Part shown: positions 1 to 8,771 of the stretch, one piece after another
Position numbering within the stretch: the stretch's first letter is position 1
Layout of the letters: each line of letters starts with the position of its first letter
Origin: Phenylobacterium sp. CCH9-H3
GTDB lineage: Bacteria > Pseudomonadota > Alphaproteobacteria > Caulobacterales > Caulobacteraceae
DNA length: 17,567 bases
Direction: 5' to 3'
NCBI RefSeq assembly: GCF_001557235.1
Contig: NZ_LSJI01000035.1
Location: 1-17,567, forward strand
The notes under the pieces: model-generated
Told to the model about the DNA's origin: nothing
Seen by the model: the letters and a program-made list of their open reading frames with translations, nothing else
Database searches by the model: none
Program-made: the position numbers and the translations under genes

Positions 1-129
1 GTCAGTGGACCTTCGGTAGCCTGAATAGATTGCTAACCGGCCAAATCTCCCCATGGCGCGACCGCTTGTGCGTCCTCGCCTTGCAAGGGTCCGTACTTAA
101 CAACGTGTTCGGCGGAAGCTAAAAGCGAC

Positions 130-163
130 GGGGGCTACGTTGGGGGGTTGGGGAATGATGGGG
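130..163 (+). promoter_or_regulatory. G-tract cluster over the tpsB translation start (possible G-quadruplex)
   Basis: Four guanine runs lie at 130-134, 142-147, 150-153 and 160-163, separated by loops of 7, 2 and 6 bases. This fits the canonical four-tetrad quadruplex pattern. The runs sit on the coding strand and cover both the only purine-rich stretch that could act as a ribosome-binding site and the two adjacent ATG codons (155, 158). A folded RNA would hide the start. Whether it folds is inference. No convincing -35/-10 pair was found in bases 1-129. Confidence 0.45.
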
Positions 164-1903
164 CGCAGCTCTCGCGCTCGGCGGGTCGGTTTGCGCCGGC
201 GACTAGGCTTTGCCGTGCTTGCAACGACCGCGCTGACGCCGCCGGTGCTGGCCTGGGCCCAGCCTGCCGCGCCGCCACCCGGCGCCACGCCGGGCACGAC
301 GGCCGCCGAGCTCGATCCCGACACCCGCGTGTCCCGGCCGCCTCCGTCACGGACAACCGGCGCCTTCGCGCCGGAGCCGCCCGGTCCGTGCCCACTGGAG
401 ACCTCGGACGTACAGGTCACGCTGAACAGCGTCGCCTTCCGCGGCGCCACGGCGGTCAGTGAGGACGAGTTGCGCGAGGCCTATGCGGCCTACCTCGGCA
501 AGCCGCAGCCGGTCTCGGTGATCTGCCGAATCCGCGACAACGCCGCCCGGATCGTTTTCGATGCCGGCGTGCTGGCCCGCGTGGAAATCCCCGAACAGCG
601 GATCGCCGGCGGCGCCCTGGTGCTGGAGGTCATCGAGGCGCACGTGGTCAATGTGCGCGTCCGTGGCGACGTGGGCCCGGCCCAGGCGGCCGTGGAACGC
701 TACGCCGAGAAGCTCCGCGGCATGAAGCCCTTCGACATGGACAAGGCCCAGCGCTACCTGCTGCTGGCTTCGGACGTGCCGGGTCTGCGCGTCCGCGCGG
801 CGGTCCGCCCGTCCACCAGCGGCGAGCGCGGCGCGGTGGACATCGACCTCAACGTGACGCGGCAGGGCCCCGGCGTCATCGCCAACGTCCAGAATTCCGG
901 CTCGAAGTCGGTGGGTCGTTGGGGCGGCCTCCTCCGCGCCGACCTGGCCGGGTACACGGCCTATGGCGACAGCACGTCGATCACGGCGTTCCATACGCTG
1001 GATTCCAATGAGCAGTGGCTGGTCCAGCTGGCCGAGACCGCGCGCTTCGGGTCCGAAGGCCTGACATTCGGCGGTTCCCTGACCTATGGCGAGAGCCGGC
1101 CGGGCGGCGCTCTGAAGCCGCTGGACCTGAAAAGCCGGTCGGTCGTCGGCAACCTCGAGGTCGCCTACCCCTTCCTGCGCAGCCGCAACCAGAACCTCAA
1201 CCTCGCCGCCGGCCTCGATGTCGTCGATCAGAAGACCGTGGCCAGCGGCATCGGTCTGTTGAGCCGCGACAAGCTTCGGGTCGGCTACGCCCGCGCCGAC
1301 GGCGATTATCGCACCGAGTTCGCCCAGCGGCCGGCGCTTCTGACCGGCGGCGTGACGCTCCGCAAGGGCCTGTCCATCCTGGACGCCAGCGAGGCGGGCG
1401 AGGCGACCCTCACGCGCGCCCTGGCCAAACCCGACGCCTGGACCCTCCGCGCCCAGGGCGGCGCCGACGTCGTGCTCAGCGAGCGGGTGACCGCCAGCCT
1501 CCGCGCACAGGCGCAGTACGCCGACGACGTCCTCTTGCCCTACGAGCAGATGTCGCTGGGCGGCCTGACCGTCGGTCGCGGCTACGACCCCGCCGCCCTG
1601 CTGGGCGACAAGGGGGTCTCAGCCGCCTTCGAGGTCCGTTACGGCCCGACCCAGCTGCACCCGAAGGTGCTGGCCTCGCCCTACGCCTTCGTCGACGCCG
1701 GATATGTGGCCAACAACAAGACGAGCGTGACGCTGCTGGAGAAGGACCGCAGCCTTACCTCCGTGGGCGCCGGCGTCATCTTCCGCCTGTTCAACCGGGC
1801 GAACCTCGAAGTGACCTACGCCCACCCGCTGCATGCCACCGGCCCGGGCCGCTCCAGGCCCGGCGACCGCGTCCTGATCCAGCTCACGGCCAGCTTGCTG
1901 TGA
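155..1903 (+). CDS. TpsB outer-membrane transporter (ShlB/FhaC/HecB family)
   Basis: This is the outer-membrane pore of a two-partner secretion system, which should export the TpsA protein encoded just downstream. The 582-residue protein begins with a basic signal peptide (cleavage near A36). A Pro/Ala-rich linker follows to about residue 85, then two POTRA domains (about 86-162 and 163-240), then a 16-strand-type barrel domain. The family's L6-loop signature appears as VGRGYD at residues 473-478. In FhaC the equivalent VRGY tetrad is needed for secretion. The protein ends in TASLL, compatible with a barrel terminal strand. Length matches the family (about 550-600). I chose ATG 155; ATG 158 is equally possible and TTG 140 would add five residues before a normal signal peptide. 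The tpsA start follows after 15 bases, so the two genes are almost certainly co-transcribed. Two cysteines (C79 and C124) flank or lie in POTRA1. Confidence 0.93.
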   Translation: MMGRSSRARRVGLRRRLGFAVLATTALTPPVLAWAQPAAPPPGATPGTTAAELDPDTRVSRPPPSRTTGAFAPEPPGPCPLETSDVQVTLNSVAFRGATAVSEDELREAYAAYLGKPQPVSVICRIRDNAARIVFDAGVLARVEIPEQRIAGGALVLEVIEAHVVNVRVRGDVGPAQAAVERYAEKLRGMKPFDMDKAQRYLLLASDVPGLRVRAAVRPSTSGERGAVDIDLNVTRQGPGVIANVQNSGSKSVGRWGGLLRADLAGYTAYGDSTSITAFHTLDSNEQWLVQLAETARFGSEGLTFGGSLTYGESRPGGALKPLDLKSRSVVGNLEVAYPFLRSRNQNLNLAAGLDVVDQKTVASGIGLLSRDKLRVGYARADGDYRTEFAQRPALLTGGVTLRKGLSILDASEAGEATLTRALAKPDAWTLRAQGGADVVLSERVTASLRAQAQYADDVLLPYEQMSLGGLTVGRGYDPAALLGDKGVSAAFEVRYGPTQLHPKVLASPYAFVDAGYVANNKTSVTLLEKDRSLTSVGAGVIFRLFNRANLEVTYAHPLHATGPGRSRPGDRVLIQLTASLL

Positions 1904-1918
1904 TGCGGAGAGAGTAAG

Positions 1919-4900
1919 ATGCCGATGCCCTTCCGTGATCCCACGCCGCCCGCCGACCGCCGCAAACTGCTGGCCCGGACCGCGATCTGCGGCGCCTTGA
2001 GCGTCCTGCCCGGGATCGTCCATGCCCTGCCGGTCGGCGGGCTGCCCGAGGTCGGTTCGGGCGGCGTCCTGCCGACCATCACCTCGACCGCCGGCCGCAC
2101 CGACATCACCCTCGGCGGGCCACGCACGGTGCTGAACTGGGCGTCGTTCAACGTGAAGCCGGACGAAACGGTGAGCTTCAACTTTGGCGACCGTTCCTGG
2201 GCCGTGCTGAACCGCATCACCGGCCTGCAGCAGAGCAAGATCGAAGGGACCATCGAGGGTAAAGTCGGGGGGCAGTATGGCGGCAATATCTGGTTCGCCT
2301 CGTCCAACGGCATCATCTTCGGCAAGGGCGCGAGGGTCGACGCGGGCAGCCTCCTGGTCGGCATCGGCATCACGGACTCGGCTAACTTCCTGAACCCCGC
2401 ATCGAACGCCTTCGCGTTCAACGGCTCGGACAACCTGCCGGGCGCCAAGATCATGGTGCTGTCCAACGCGACACTGACCGCGCACGGCGGGATGGTGGCG
2501 CTGATGGGCCCGAGCGTGGTGACACGGGCGAACGCGCAGGTCACCGCCATCGACGGCAGCGTGGTCTATGGTTCGGCCAAGTCGTTCCAGATCCGCCTCG
2601 CGCCCGGGACGGCCGGCGACTTCGACCTCGTCGACTTCATCGTCCCGGACGCCAGCGGCGGCGCCGACGGCGGGGTGGCGATCGACCTCGGCGGAAACAC
2701 TCGCGCCAACGCGGTGTTCCTGGCCGCCGTCAACAACTCGGGCATCGGCAGTGCGGTGATCAACCTGGAGGGCCTTGTGACCGCCCAGGCGGCCAAGGCC
2801 GACGGCGGCGATATCGTGTTGTCCGGCGGCGGCGGCATCGTGAATCGCCTGCCCGGCCCGGCGCTGGCGAACGCCTCGGCCACGGACATCTATCTCAACA
2901 AGGCGACGGCCTCGCGCGACGTCCGCATGAGCAATGTGGGCCGCATTTTCGGCCGGCCGTGGGTGCGCCCGCCCGAAGAACTCGAAGATCCGCCGACCAT
3001 CGCGCAGGACGAGGACTGCAACCTGCTTCCACGCGGGTGCGAGGAAGAATCCAACGGCAACGGGTTCGGCTTCGCGCCCCTCGAACCCTCGGCCGAGGAC
3101 GCCGCCATCGTGGCCTCGCTGTTCGACCCGACGGCCATCTCGTCGCTCAGCGCCGGCCGAGACGCCGCGATCGCCGCCACCGCAAGCATCGAGCTGGGTC
3201 GGGTCAATACGGCGCGGGACATCGCCGTCACCGGGGCCGACATCAAGGCCAACGGCCTGATCGCCGGCGGCGGGCTCAACGTTGCCTCGACCAAGGGCGA
3301 GATCGTCCTGGCCGCCGCCGGGGTCATGGGCGACGGCGTCATCACGGCAAAGACCGACGCGCGCATCGAGTCCATGACCGCGCCCAAGGGGCTGACCGTC
3401 ACCTCCGGCCGCGACATTTCGGTCGGGGACGGCACGGGCGCCGCCTCCGGGACCATCACCCTCTCCGCGCCGCAGAACGTGACCGTGAACCTGGCCTCGG
3501 GCCGGATCGACGCCGTGACGGCCGGCGGCGTGGTGAACCTGCGCGGCGCGGCCGACGTTGGCACGATCACCGCCCCCCGCGTCCTGGGCCTCGCCTCCAG
3601 CATCCGGATCGGCACCGTGACGACGCAAGGCGACCTGTACCTCATCGCGTCCAGCGGCGACGCCCTCGTAGGAACGGCCACGGCGGGCGACGACATCTAC
3701 CTCCGCGCGACCCATGGCGTAGCCTCGCTGACCACCGCCACGCTCACCGGCGCCGGCGCGGACACCGTGGGGGTGAGTTTCGCCGGCAATCCCGACACGG
3801 CCGGCAACGGCCGCGTGGTGCAGGTGGAATCGACGGATCTGGACGCCCGGTTGGGCCTGGGCTCCGGCGGCGTCACCGGCGCCACGGTCGTCACGGTCCT
3901 GGCGGGCCAGGACGCGGCGGTCGAAGTGCTGACCCCGACACCAGGCGCCTTCTCCGTGACCGCGACGCGCGACGCCACGGTGCGCGCGCCAACCGTGACG
4001 CTCGACTCGGTGACGGCCGGTCGCGACCTGTCGGTCGGCAGCACCACGGGCGACTTCACCCTGACGAACGCGCTCACCGCCGTGCGCAACATATCCGTCA
4101 GCGCCGCCGGCGCACTGATGGTCGCGGACGTGCGGGCGGATTCCGGCTCGGTCTCGCTGACAGGCGCCACGGTGACGGCCGGCAACGTCTCCGCCAGCGA
4201 GGACCTGACTCTGCGCGCCCTGAGCGGCGGCGTCACCACGGCCAGCTACAAGACCGGCCGCGACCTGATCGTTCAGGGTTCGTCGCTGTCGCTGGGCTCC
4301 GCGATCGGCGCAGTTCCTCGTGATCTTTCCATTACTTCCAACGGCGACTTCACGTCGACATCGCCACTTAGCGCAGGCCGGAACCTGATCCTCGACGTGT
4401 CGGGCAAGGCCACCCTGGGCGCCACGACGGCGGCCAACTCGATCCGCATCCTGGCCGGGGACCTGGACCTCACCGGGACACTGACGGCGCCCAGCGCCCA
4501 GATCGAGTCCCGGAGCGGCGCGATGCGCGTGGGCGGGACCGCGGACGGCGGGTCGGGCTTCGTGTTCGACAACACCGACTTCGGTCAGTTGCGCGTGACC
4601 GGCGTGACGCGCTTCTACGCCGGCTCGACCACGGGATCGGCGCGCGGCGACCTGACGCTGCAGGCGCTGGCGATCAACCCGGCCAATACGCCCAGCGTCA
4701 GTTTCCTCGTGGGATCCGCCAACACGGCCAACGTCCAGGGCGCCGTGGCGCCGACCACCAGCGGCGGAATCCTGCGCATCGGGGATGCGACCGACCTCGC
4801 CTGGCGGCCGAGCTCGATCCTGGTGAGCGGCTCGCTCGGCGCGGCGACCTTCGCCAACAACGGCGCCAGCTACACCGGCATCCGCGCGTTCGACGAGGTG

Positions 4901-5605
4901 CGGCTGGCGGCGCGGCAGGACATCCTGTTCGGCTCGCCCCGGTTCATCAGCCTGATCCAGGGCACGGCCATCGCGGACATCGACATCGCCAAGGGGCTCC
5001 CCGCAGGGGTGGTTCCGGTCGGCGACGAGGTCGGCAAGGTCTTCGTCTCGACCGGCCGGCTCGAGGTCTCGGCCGACGGCAAGGCTGTCCAGCAGAACAC
5101 CGCCCTCCCCGGAACCGGCGGCACTGCAGGCCTGTACTTCACCGGCGCGTTCACCCCTGCGCTGATCATCGACCCGCCGCGGCTGGTGGAGCTGTGGGGC
5201 GCCATCGCAGGCTCCGACGGGCGGGTGACCACCGGCGCGGCGGCGGGCAGCGGCATCTCCTTCACCGTCGTGGACACCAATGGCCAGCCGACCACCCGGC
5301 CTGACGGCGCGAGCTATCGGTTCAACGCCTGCGACGTGGGGACGACCAACTGCCCCGTCATCTCGGCGCCGGCGTCGGGGGGCAGCGGCGTCTCGGGCGA
5401 CATGAACTCGGGCGTGCTCACGGCCCGCGACCTCCTCGGCGACGACGTCGAGGCGGGGATCGAGGCCCTCTCCTCCGAAAGCCTGGCCAGCCCGCCGGTG
5501 CTCCTGGGGGTGGCCGAGCCGCCAGCCGATGAGATCATCACCGACCCGGTCGTCACCGGGACAGGCAGCGAAGAAATCTGGCGCAAGCGCAGGCAGACGA
5601 AATGA
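1919..5605 (+). CDS. TpsA exoprotein, filamentous haemagglutinin-like beta-helix adhesin
   Basis: This is the likely secreted partner of the upstream TpsB, 1228 residues. A signal peptide with a twin-arginine-like DRRKLL stretch ends near A36. The TPS (haemagglutination activity) domain follows at about 38-290, with NWASFNV at 73-79, VLNRITG at 96-102 and a GNIWFASSNGIIFG block at 122-135 that corresponds to the NPNGI-type motif. Residues about 410-825 contain irregular repeats with a G-R-D/N-hydrophobic signature (for example near 412, 497, 780 and 820), typical of a right-handed beta-helix. There are two C-x6-C pairs, C367/C374 and C1138/C1145. The C-terminus is short and basic (EEIWRKRRQTK). 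I see no toxin or intein-like C-terminal domain and no immunity gene, so an adhesin or matrix protein is more likely than a CDI toxin. A good ribosome-binding site (GGAGAG from 1907) precedes ATG 1919. The stop codon overlaps the next gene as ATGA. Confidence 0.92.
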   Translation: MPMPFRDPTPPADRRKLLARTAICGALSVLPGIVHALPVGGLPEVGSGGVLPTITSTAGRTDITLGGPRTVLNWASFNVKPDETVSFNFGDRSWAVLNRITGLQQSKIEGTIEGKVGGQYGGNIWFASSNGIIFGKGARVDAGSLLVGIGITDSANFLNPASNAFAFNGSDNLPGAKIMVLSNATLTAHGGMVALMGPSVVTRANAQVTAIDGSVVYGSAKSFQIRLAPGTAGDFDLVDFIVPDASGGADGGVAIDLGGNTRANAVFLAAVNNSGIGSAVINLEGLVTAQAAKADGGDIVLSGGGGIVNRLPGPALANASATDIYLNKATASRDVRMSNVGRIFGRPWVRPPEELEDPPTIAQDEDCNLLPRGCEEESNGNGFGFAPLEPSAEDAAIVASLFDPTAISSLSAGRDAAIAATASIELGRVNTARDIAVTGADIKANGLIAGGGLNVASTKGEIVLAAAGVMGDGVITAKTDARIESMTAPKGLTVTSGRDISVGDGTGAASGTITLSAPQNVTVNLASGRIDAVTAGGVVNLRGAADVGTITAPRVLGLASSIRIGTVTTQGDLYLIASSGDALVGTATAGDDIYLRATHGVASLTTATLTGAGADTVGVSFAGNPDTAGNGRVVQVESTDLDARLGLGSGGVTGATVVTVLAGQDAAVEVLTPTPGAFSVTATRDATVRAPTVTLDSVTAGRDLSVGSTTGDFTLTNALTAVRNISVSAAGALMVADVRADSGSVSLTGATVTAGNVSASEDLTLRALSGGVTTASYKTGRDLIVQGSSLSLGSAIGAVPRDLSITSNGDFTSTSPLSAGRNLILDVSGKATLGATTAANSIRILAGDLDLTGTLTAPSAQIESRSGAMRVGGTADGGSGFVFDNTDFGQLRVTGVTRFYAGSTTGSARGDLTLQALAINPANTPSVSFLVGSANTANVQGAVAPTTSGGILRIGDATDLAWRPSSILVSGSLGAATFANNGASYTGIRAFDEVRLAARQDILFGSPRFISLIQGTAIADIDIAKGLPAGVVPVGDEVGKVFVSTGRLEVSADGKAVQQNTALPGTGGTAGLYFTGAFTPALIIDPPRLVELWGAIAGSDGRVTTGAAAGSGISFTVVDTNGQPTTRPDGASYRFNACDVGTTNCPVISAPASGGSGVSGDMNSGVLTARDLLGDDVEAGIEALSSESLASPPVLLGVAEPPADEIITDPVVTGTGSEEIWRKRRQTK

Positions 5606-8600
5606 TCCGTAAGAGCCTTATCCTGGGTCTTGGCGGCGCGGTCGTGATGACGGCGCTGACCACGGCGGCCGGCGCCCAGACCCGGGCCGACCTGATCCCG
5701 CTGGGCCAGAGCGCCGCCTCCGGCGCCGTCTGCCAGGCCGTGCGCGACTATGACGACCCCGTGGTCCAGGCCGCAGGCCGTCGCGCCTGGAGCATCCGCT
5801 GCCGGGGCTGGGAAGGCAGCCTGGGTCGGCTCTACGCCCTGCCGAAGGCGCAGGACGCGGACGCCTGGGAAGCCGCGCTGGGCGCGCGGGCGCAGTGCTC
5901 GGCCGGAAAGCCCGGGTCGGTCGCCAGCGTCGGCCCGGTGAGCCGTCGAGCCTGCCGCAGCGCCGCGGGCCAGGCGCCCTATGTGGTCTATTCCGCCGGA
6001 AAGGGCGGCCGACTCTATGCCGCCGAAGGCGCGGCCCAGATCGCCGACGTCCTGGAGACGGGGCTGAAGGTGGTGTCCGGCGCGGCCAAGCCGCCCGCGC
6101 AGTCTCAGGTGCAGACCTCCGCCGCCAGCGCCGAGATCGCCGCCGACTTCGGCGGGGCCACGGGTGGCCTCGCCCGCTCGCAAGCCGCCGCCGCCGCCGA
6201 CCCCAACCGGCTGCGCGCCCGCGGCTACGTCCAGAACAACGAATGGCGCTTCGAGCAGGCGGAGACCGACTTCCAGGCCTTGGTCGCCGACGCGGAGGCG
6301 CGCCGCGCACCGCCCGCCGAGATGGGCGAGGCGCTGTTGAACCTGGCGCTCAACGTCTCGAACAACGGCCGCTTCGCCGAGGCCGACCGGCTGTTCCGCG
6401 ACGCCGACGCCCAGGTGGCCGCGTCCGGCGACCCGCTGCTGGCGACCCGGGCGCGGACCTACCGCGCCCTGCACCAGCGCAACGCCGGCCGCTTCGCCGA
6501 CGCTGTCACCACCGCCCAGGCGGCGTTGCGCGCCAGCGACGAGATCCGCGCGGCCCGCGGCCTCGCCACCGGCGGACCCACCGTGACCCAGGCGGCGGAC
6601 GGTCTGGCTATCGGCGGCGACCTCGCCGCGGCGCTCAACAACCGGCCCGGCGGGCGCGACGTGATGGGCGCGAGCCGTGTCACCGCGGCCGACCGTCTCG
6701 CCGTTCAGGACGCCCAGGCGCTGGAGGTGATGGGGTCCTCGCTCGCCGCCCAGGGCGACGCCGCAGGGGCCCGCGAGGCTCTGGCCCGCGCCAGCCGCAC
6801 GCTGGCGACGGCCGAGGCCAACGGCGCGCTCAACGTCTGGCTCCGCGCGCGCATCGAGGCGGATCTGGCCGAGATCGACATGGACCAGGGCCAGCCCGCA
6901 CAGGCGATCGGCAAGTACAACAGCGCCCTGCGCACCCTGCGTGTCCGGCACGCCGGCACCGCCGCCGAGGGCGGCCTGCTGCTGGACCTGGGCCGCGCGC
7001 AAGCCGGCGCCGGACAGGAGGACGCCGCGCTCGCCACCTATGCCCGCGCGTTCGAGCTCTTTCAGGCGCAGCGCGGCGCCCTGGGCGCCTCCGCGGACGA
7101 CGCGGCGCCCTACTTCGATCTGCTGCTGAAGCGCATCGACAGCGACCCCGCGCGGGCTGCCGACTACAAGGCCCGCTTCTTCGCCGCCGCCACCAGCGTG
7201 GTCTCGAACGCCACGGCCCAGACCGTCTCGAAGCTGGCTGCACGCGTGGCCTCCGGCGACAGCGCCGTCACCGGCCTGGTCCGGGCGCTGGAGGACACTC
7301 GCCGCGAGCTGCGCGCCACCGAGGCGCAGACGGCCGCCCTGCAGGCGCAGAACGCCTACGAGGGACAGGCGCGGACGGATCTCGAGGCGCGCCTGAAGGC
7401 CTTGCAGGAACAGTCCGACGCCCTGGAGGCCCAGCTTCTGGCGGCCAACCCGCGCTATGCCCAGCTCGTCTCGTCCGAGGCCTCGCTGGCGGACCTGCAG
7501 AAGTCGCTGGGCGCGGACGAGGTCTATGTGAAGCTGCTCCTGCTCGACAGCCGCGGCTACGGCCTGCTGGTCACCCCGACGAGCGCCAAGCCCTATGCGA
7601 TCGCGCTGAACCGCGGCACGGCGGGCGCGGCGGTCCGCCGGCTTCGCGCGCCGTTCGAGGCCGAAGACTCCCTGCCCGCCTTCGACGTGGCGGCCTCCTA
7701 CAGCCTGTTCCAGCAGCTCTTCGGCCCGGTGGCCGCCGAGGTCACGGCCGCCCGCCACCTGGTGTACGAGCCCGACGGCGCCCTGATCTCGCTGCCGGTG
7801 GGCGCCCTGGTGACAGCCGATCCGTCGGCCATCCTGGCGGGGGTGACCCGCGGAAGCGACCCGGACTACCGCAAGGTGGCCTGGCTGGGCGGCAAGGTGG
7901 ATTCCGCCCTGGTGCTGTCGGCCGCCTCGTTCATGCAATCCCGGGCCTTCGCCCCGTCGCGCGCCAGCAAGAGCTTCCTCGGCTTCGCCGACCCTGCGAC
8001 ACCGGCCCGCTCGGACCGGCGGGCCTACGCCTCGGTGGTGCGGCGCTCGGTGAGCCTGCGGACGGAACGCGACCTCGGCGACATCTGCGAGAACACCCGC
8101 CTCGCCCTGCTGCAGATGCCGGCCCTGCCCGACACCGCCGACGAAGTGCGCCAGGTGGGCGCCAGCATCGCGGGCGCCGCGGGTGAGCAGATCGTCGTCG
8201 GCCAAGCCTTCACCGACGACAGCGTGAAGGGTCGCAAGGATCTGTCCGACTACAAGGTGCTCTACTTCGCCACCCACGGCCTGCTGCCCCAGCCGTCGGC
8301 CTGCCTGCCCGAGCCGGCGCTGATGACCTCGGTCGGCGGCGGCGACTCCGACGGCCTGCTGGACGCCAGCGAGATCCTGGACCTGAAGCTGGACGCCGAC
8401 CTGGTCGTGCTGTCGGCCTGCGACACGGGCGGCGCGGGCGGTGAGGCCGCCACCAGCGGCCTACAGGGGGGCGGCGAGGCCCTCGGCGGCCTGACGCGCG
8501 CGGTGATCTACGCCGGCGGCCGCTCGCTGATCGTCTCGCACTGGTCGGTGGACTCGGTGGCCACGGTGCGGCTGATGACGGGGATGTTCTCCGCAGCCTC

Positions 8601-8751
8601 GCCCACCAAGGCCGGCGCCTTGACCAAGGCCCAGGTCGCCCTCCAGCAGAGCGAGCAGTTCTCGCATCCCTATTACTGGGCGCCCTTCACCATCGTCGGC
8701 GACGGCTCGCGCCCCCTTCCGGGCGCGGCGAGCCAGGCGGCGGACCGGTAG
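5602..8751 (+). CDS. Exported TPR-CHAT caspase-fold peptidase
   Basis: The 1049-residue protein has a clear signal peptide (hydrophobic core ending AGA at about residue 25), so it should act in the periplasm or beyond. Residues about 26-150 form an unrecognised domain with four cysteines and two GRLYA motifs. TPR-like helical repeats follow at about 204-500, then a charged Ala/Glu/Gln-rich coiled coil (559-613), then a CHAT domain (about 640-1040). The clan CD catalytic dyad is intact: H892 in FATHG and C940 in LSACDTG. The conserved SHWSVDS segment and HPYYWAPFTIVGD (1022-1034) of CHAT proteins are also present. The gene overlaps tpsA by 4 bases (ATGA), implying translational coupling. CHAT domains belong to the separase/caspase peptidase group. 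I infer that this one processes or polices TpsA or another envelope protein, but no substrate is visible. Confidence is high for the domains and low for the role. Confidence 0.93.
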   Translation: MIRKSLILGLGGAVVMTALTTAAGAQTRADLIPLGQSAASGAVCQAVRDYDDPVVQAAGRRAWSIRCRGWEGSLGRLYALPKAQDADAWEAALGARAQCSAGKPGSVASVGPVSRRACRSAAGQAPYVVYSAGKGGRLYAAEGAAQIADVLETGLKVVSGAAKPPAQSQVQTSAASAEIAADFGGATGGLARSQAAAAADPNRLRARGYVQNNEWRFEQAETDFQALVADAEARRAPPAEMGEALLNLALNVSNNGRFAEADRLFRDADAQVAASGDPLLATRARTYRALHQRNAGRFADAVTTAQAALRASDEIRAARGLATGGPTVTQAADGLAIGGDLAAALNNRPGGRDVMGASRVTAADRLAVQDAQALEVMGSSLAAQGDAAGAREALARASRTLATAEANGALNVWLRARIEADLAEIDMDQGQPAQAIGKYNSALRTLRVRHAGTAAEGGLLLDLGRAQAGAGQEDAALATYARAFELFQAQRGALGASADDAAPYFDLLLKRIDSDPARAADYKARFFAAATSVVSNATAQTVSKLAARVASGDSAVTGLVRALEDTRRELRATEAQTAALQAQNAYEGQARTDLEARLKALQEQSDALEAQLLAANPRYAQLVSSEASLADLQKSLGADEVYVKLLLLDSRGYGLLVTPTSAKPYAIALNRGTAGAAVRRLRAPFEAEDSLPAFDVAASYSLFQQLFGPVAAEVTAARHLVYEPDGALISLPVGALVTADPSAILAGVTRGSDPDYRKVAWLGGKVDSALVLSAASFMQSRAFAPSRASKSFLGFADPATPARSDRRAYASVVRRSVSLRTERDLGDICENTRLALLQMPALPDTADEVRQVGASIAGAAGEQIVVGQAFTDDSVKGRKDLSDYKVLYFATHGLLPQPSACLPEPALMTSVGGGDSDGLLDASEILDLKLDADLVVLSACDTGGAGGEAATSGLQGGGEALGGLTRAVIYAGGRSLIVSHWSVDSVATVRLMTGMFSAASPTKAGALTKAQVALQQSEQFSHPYYWAPFTIVGDGSRPLPGAASQAADR

Positions 8752-8771
8752 CCGGCCCCCGAGGGCGACAG

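Noticed and set aside
1619..3715. 698-residue open frame on the minus strand across tpsB/tpsA
   Set aside because: Spurious antisense frame of high-GC DNA. It crosses the boundary of two well-supported genes and has no domain.
1919..5605. TpsA as a contact-dependent inhibition (CdiA) toxin
   Set aside because: It is short for CdiA, lacks the pretoxin VENN motif and a toxin domain, and no small immunity gene follows.
5314..8277. 987-residue open frame on the minus strand opposite the CHAT gene
   Set aside because: It mirrors the GC-rich codons of the real gene, has low-complexity Gly/Arg/Gln/His composition, no recognisable domain and no start signal. The plus frame has clear domains and a catalytic dyad.
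5602..8751. CHAT protein as part of a type III-E CRISPR (Craspase) system
   Set aside because: There is no Cas7-11, no CRISPR array and no cas gene. The protein has a signal peptide and belongs to the tps operon.
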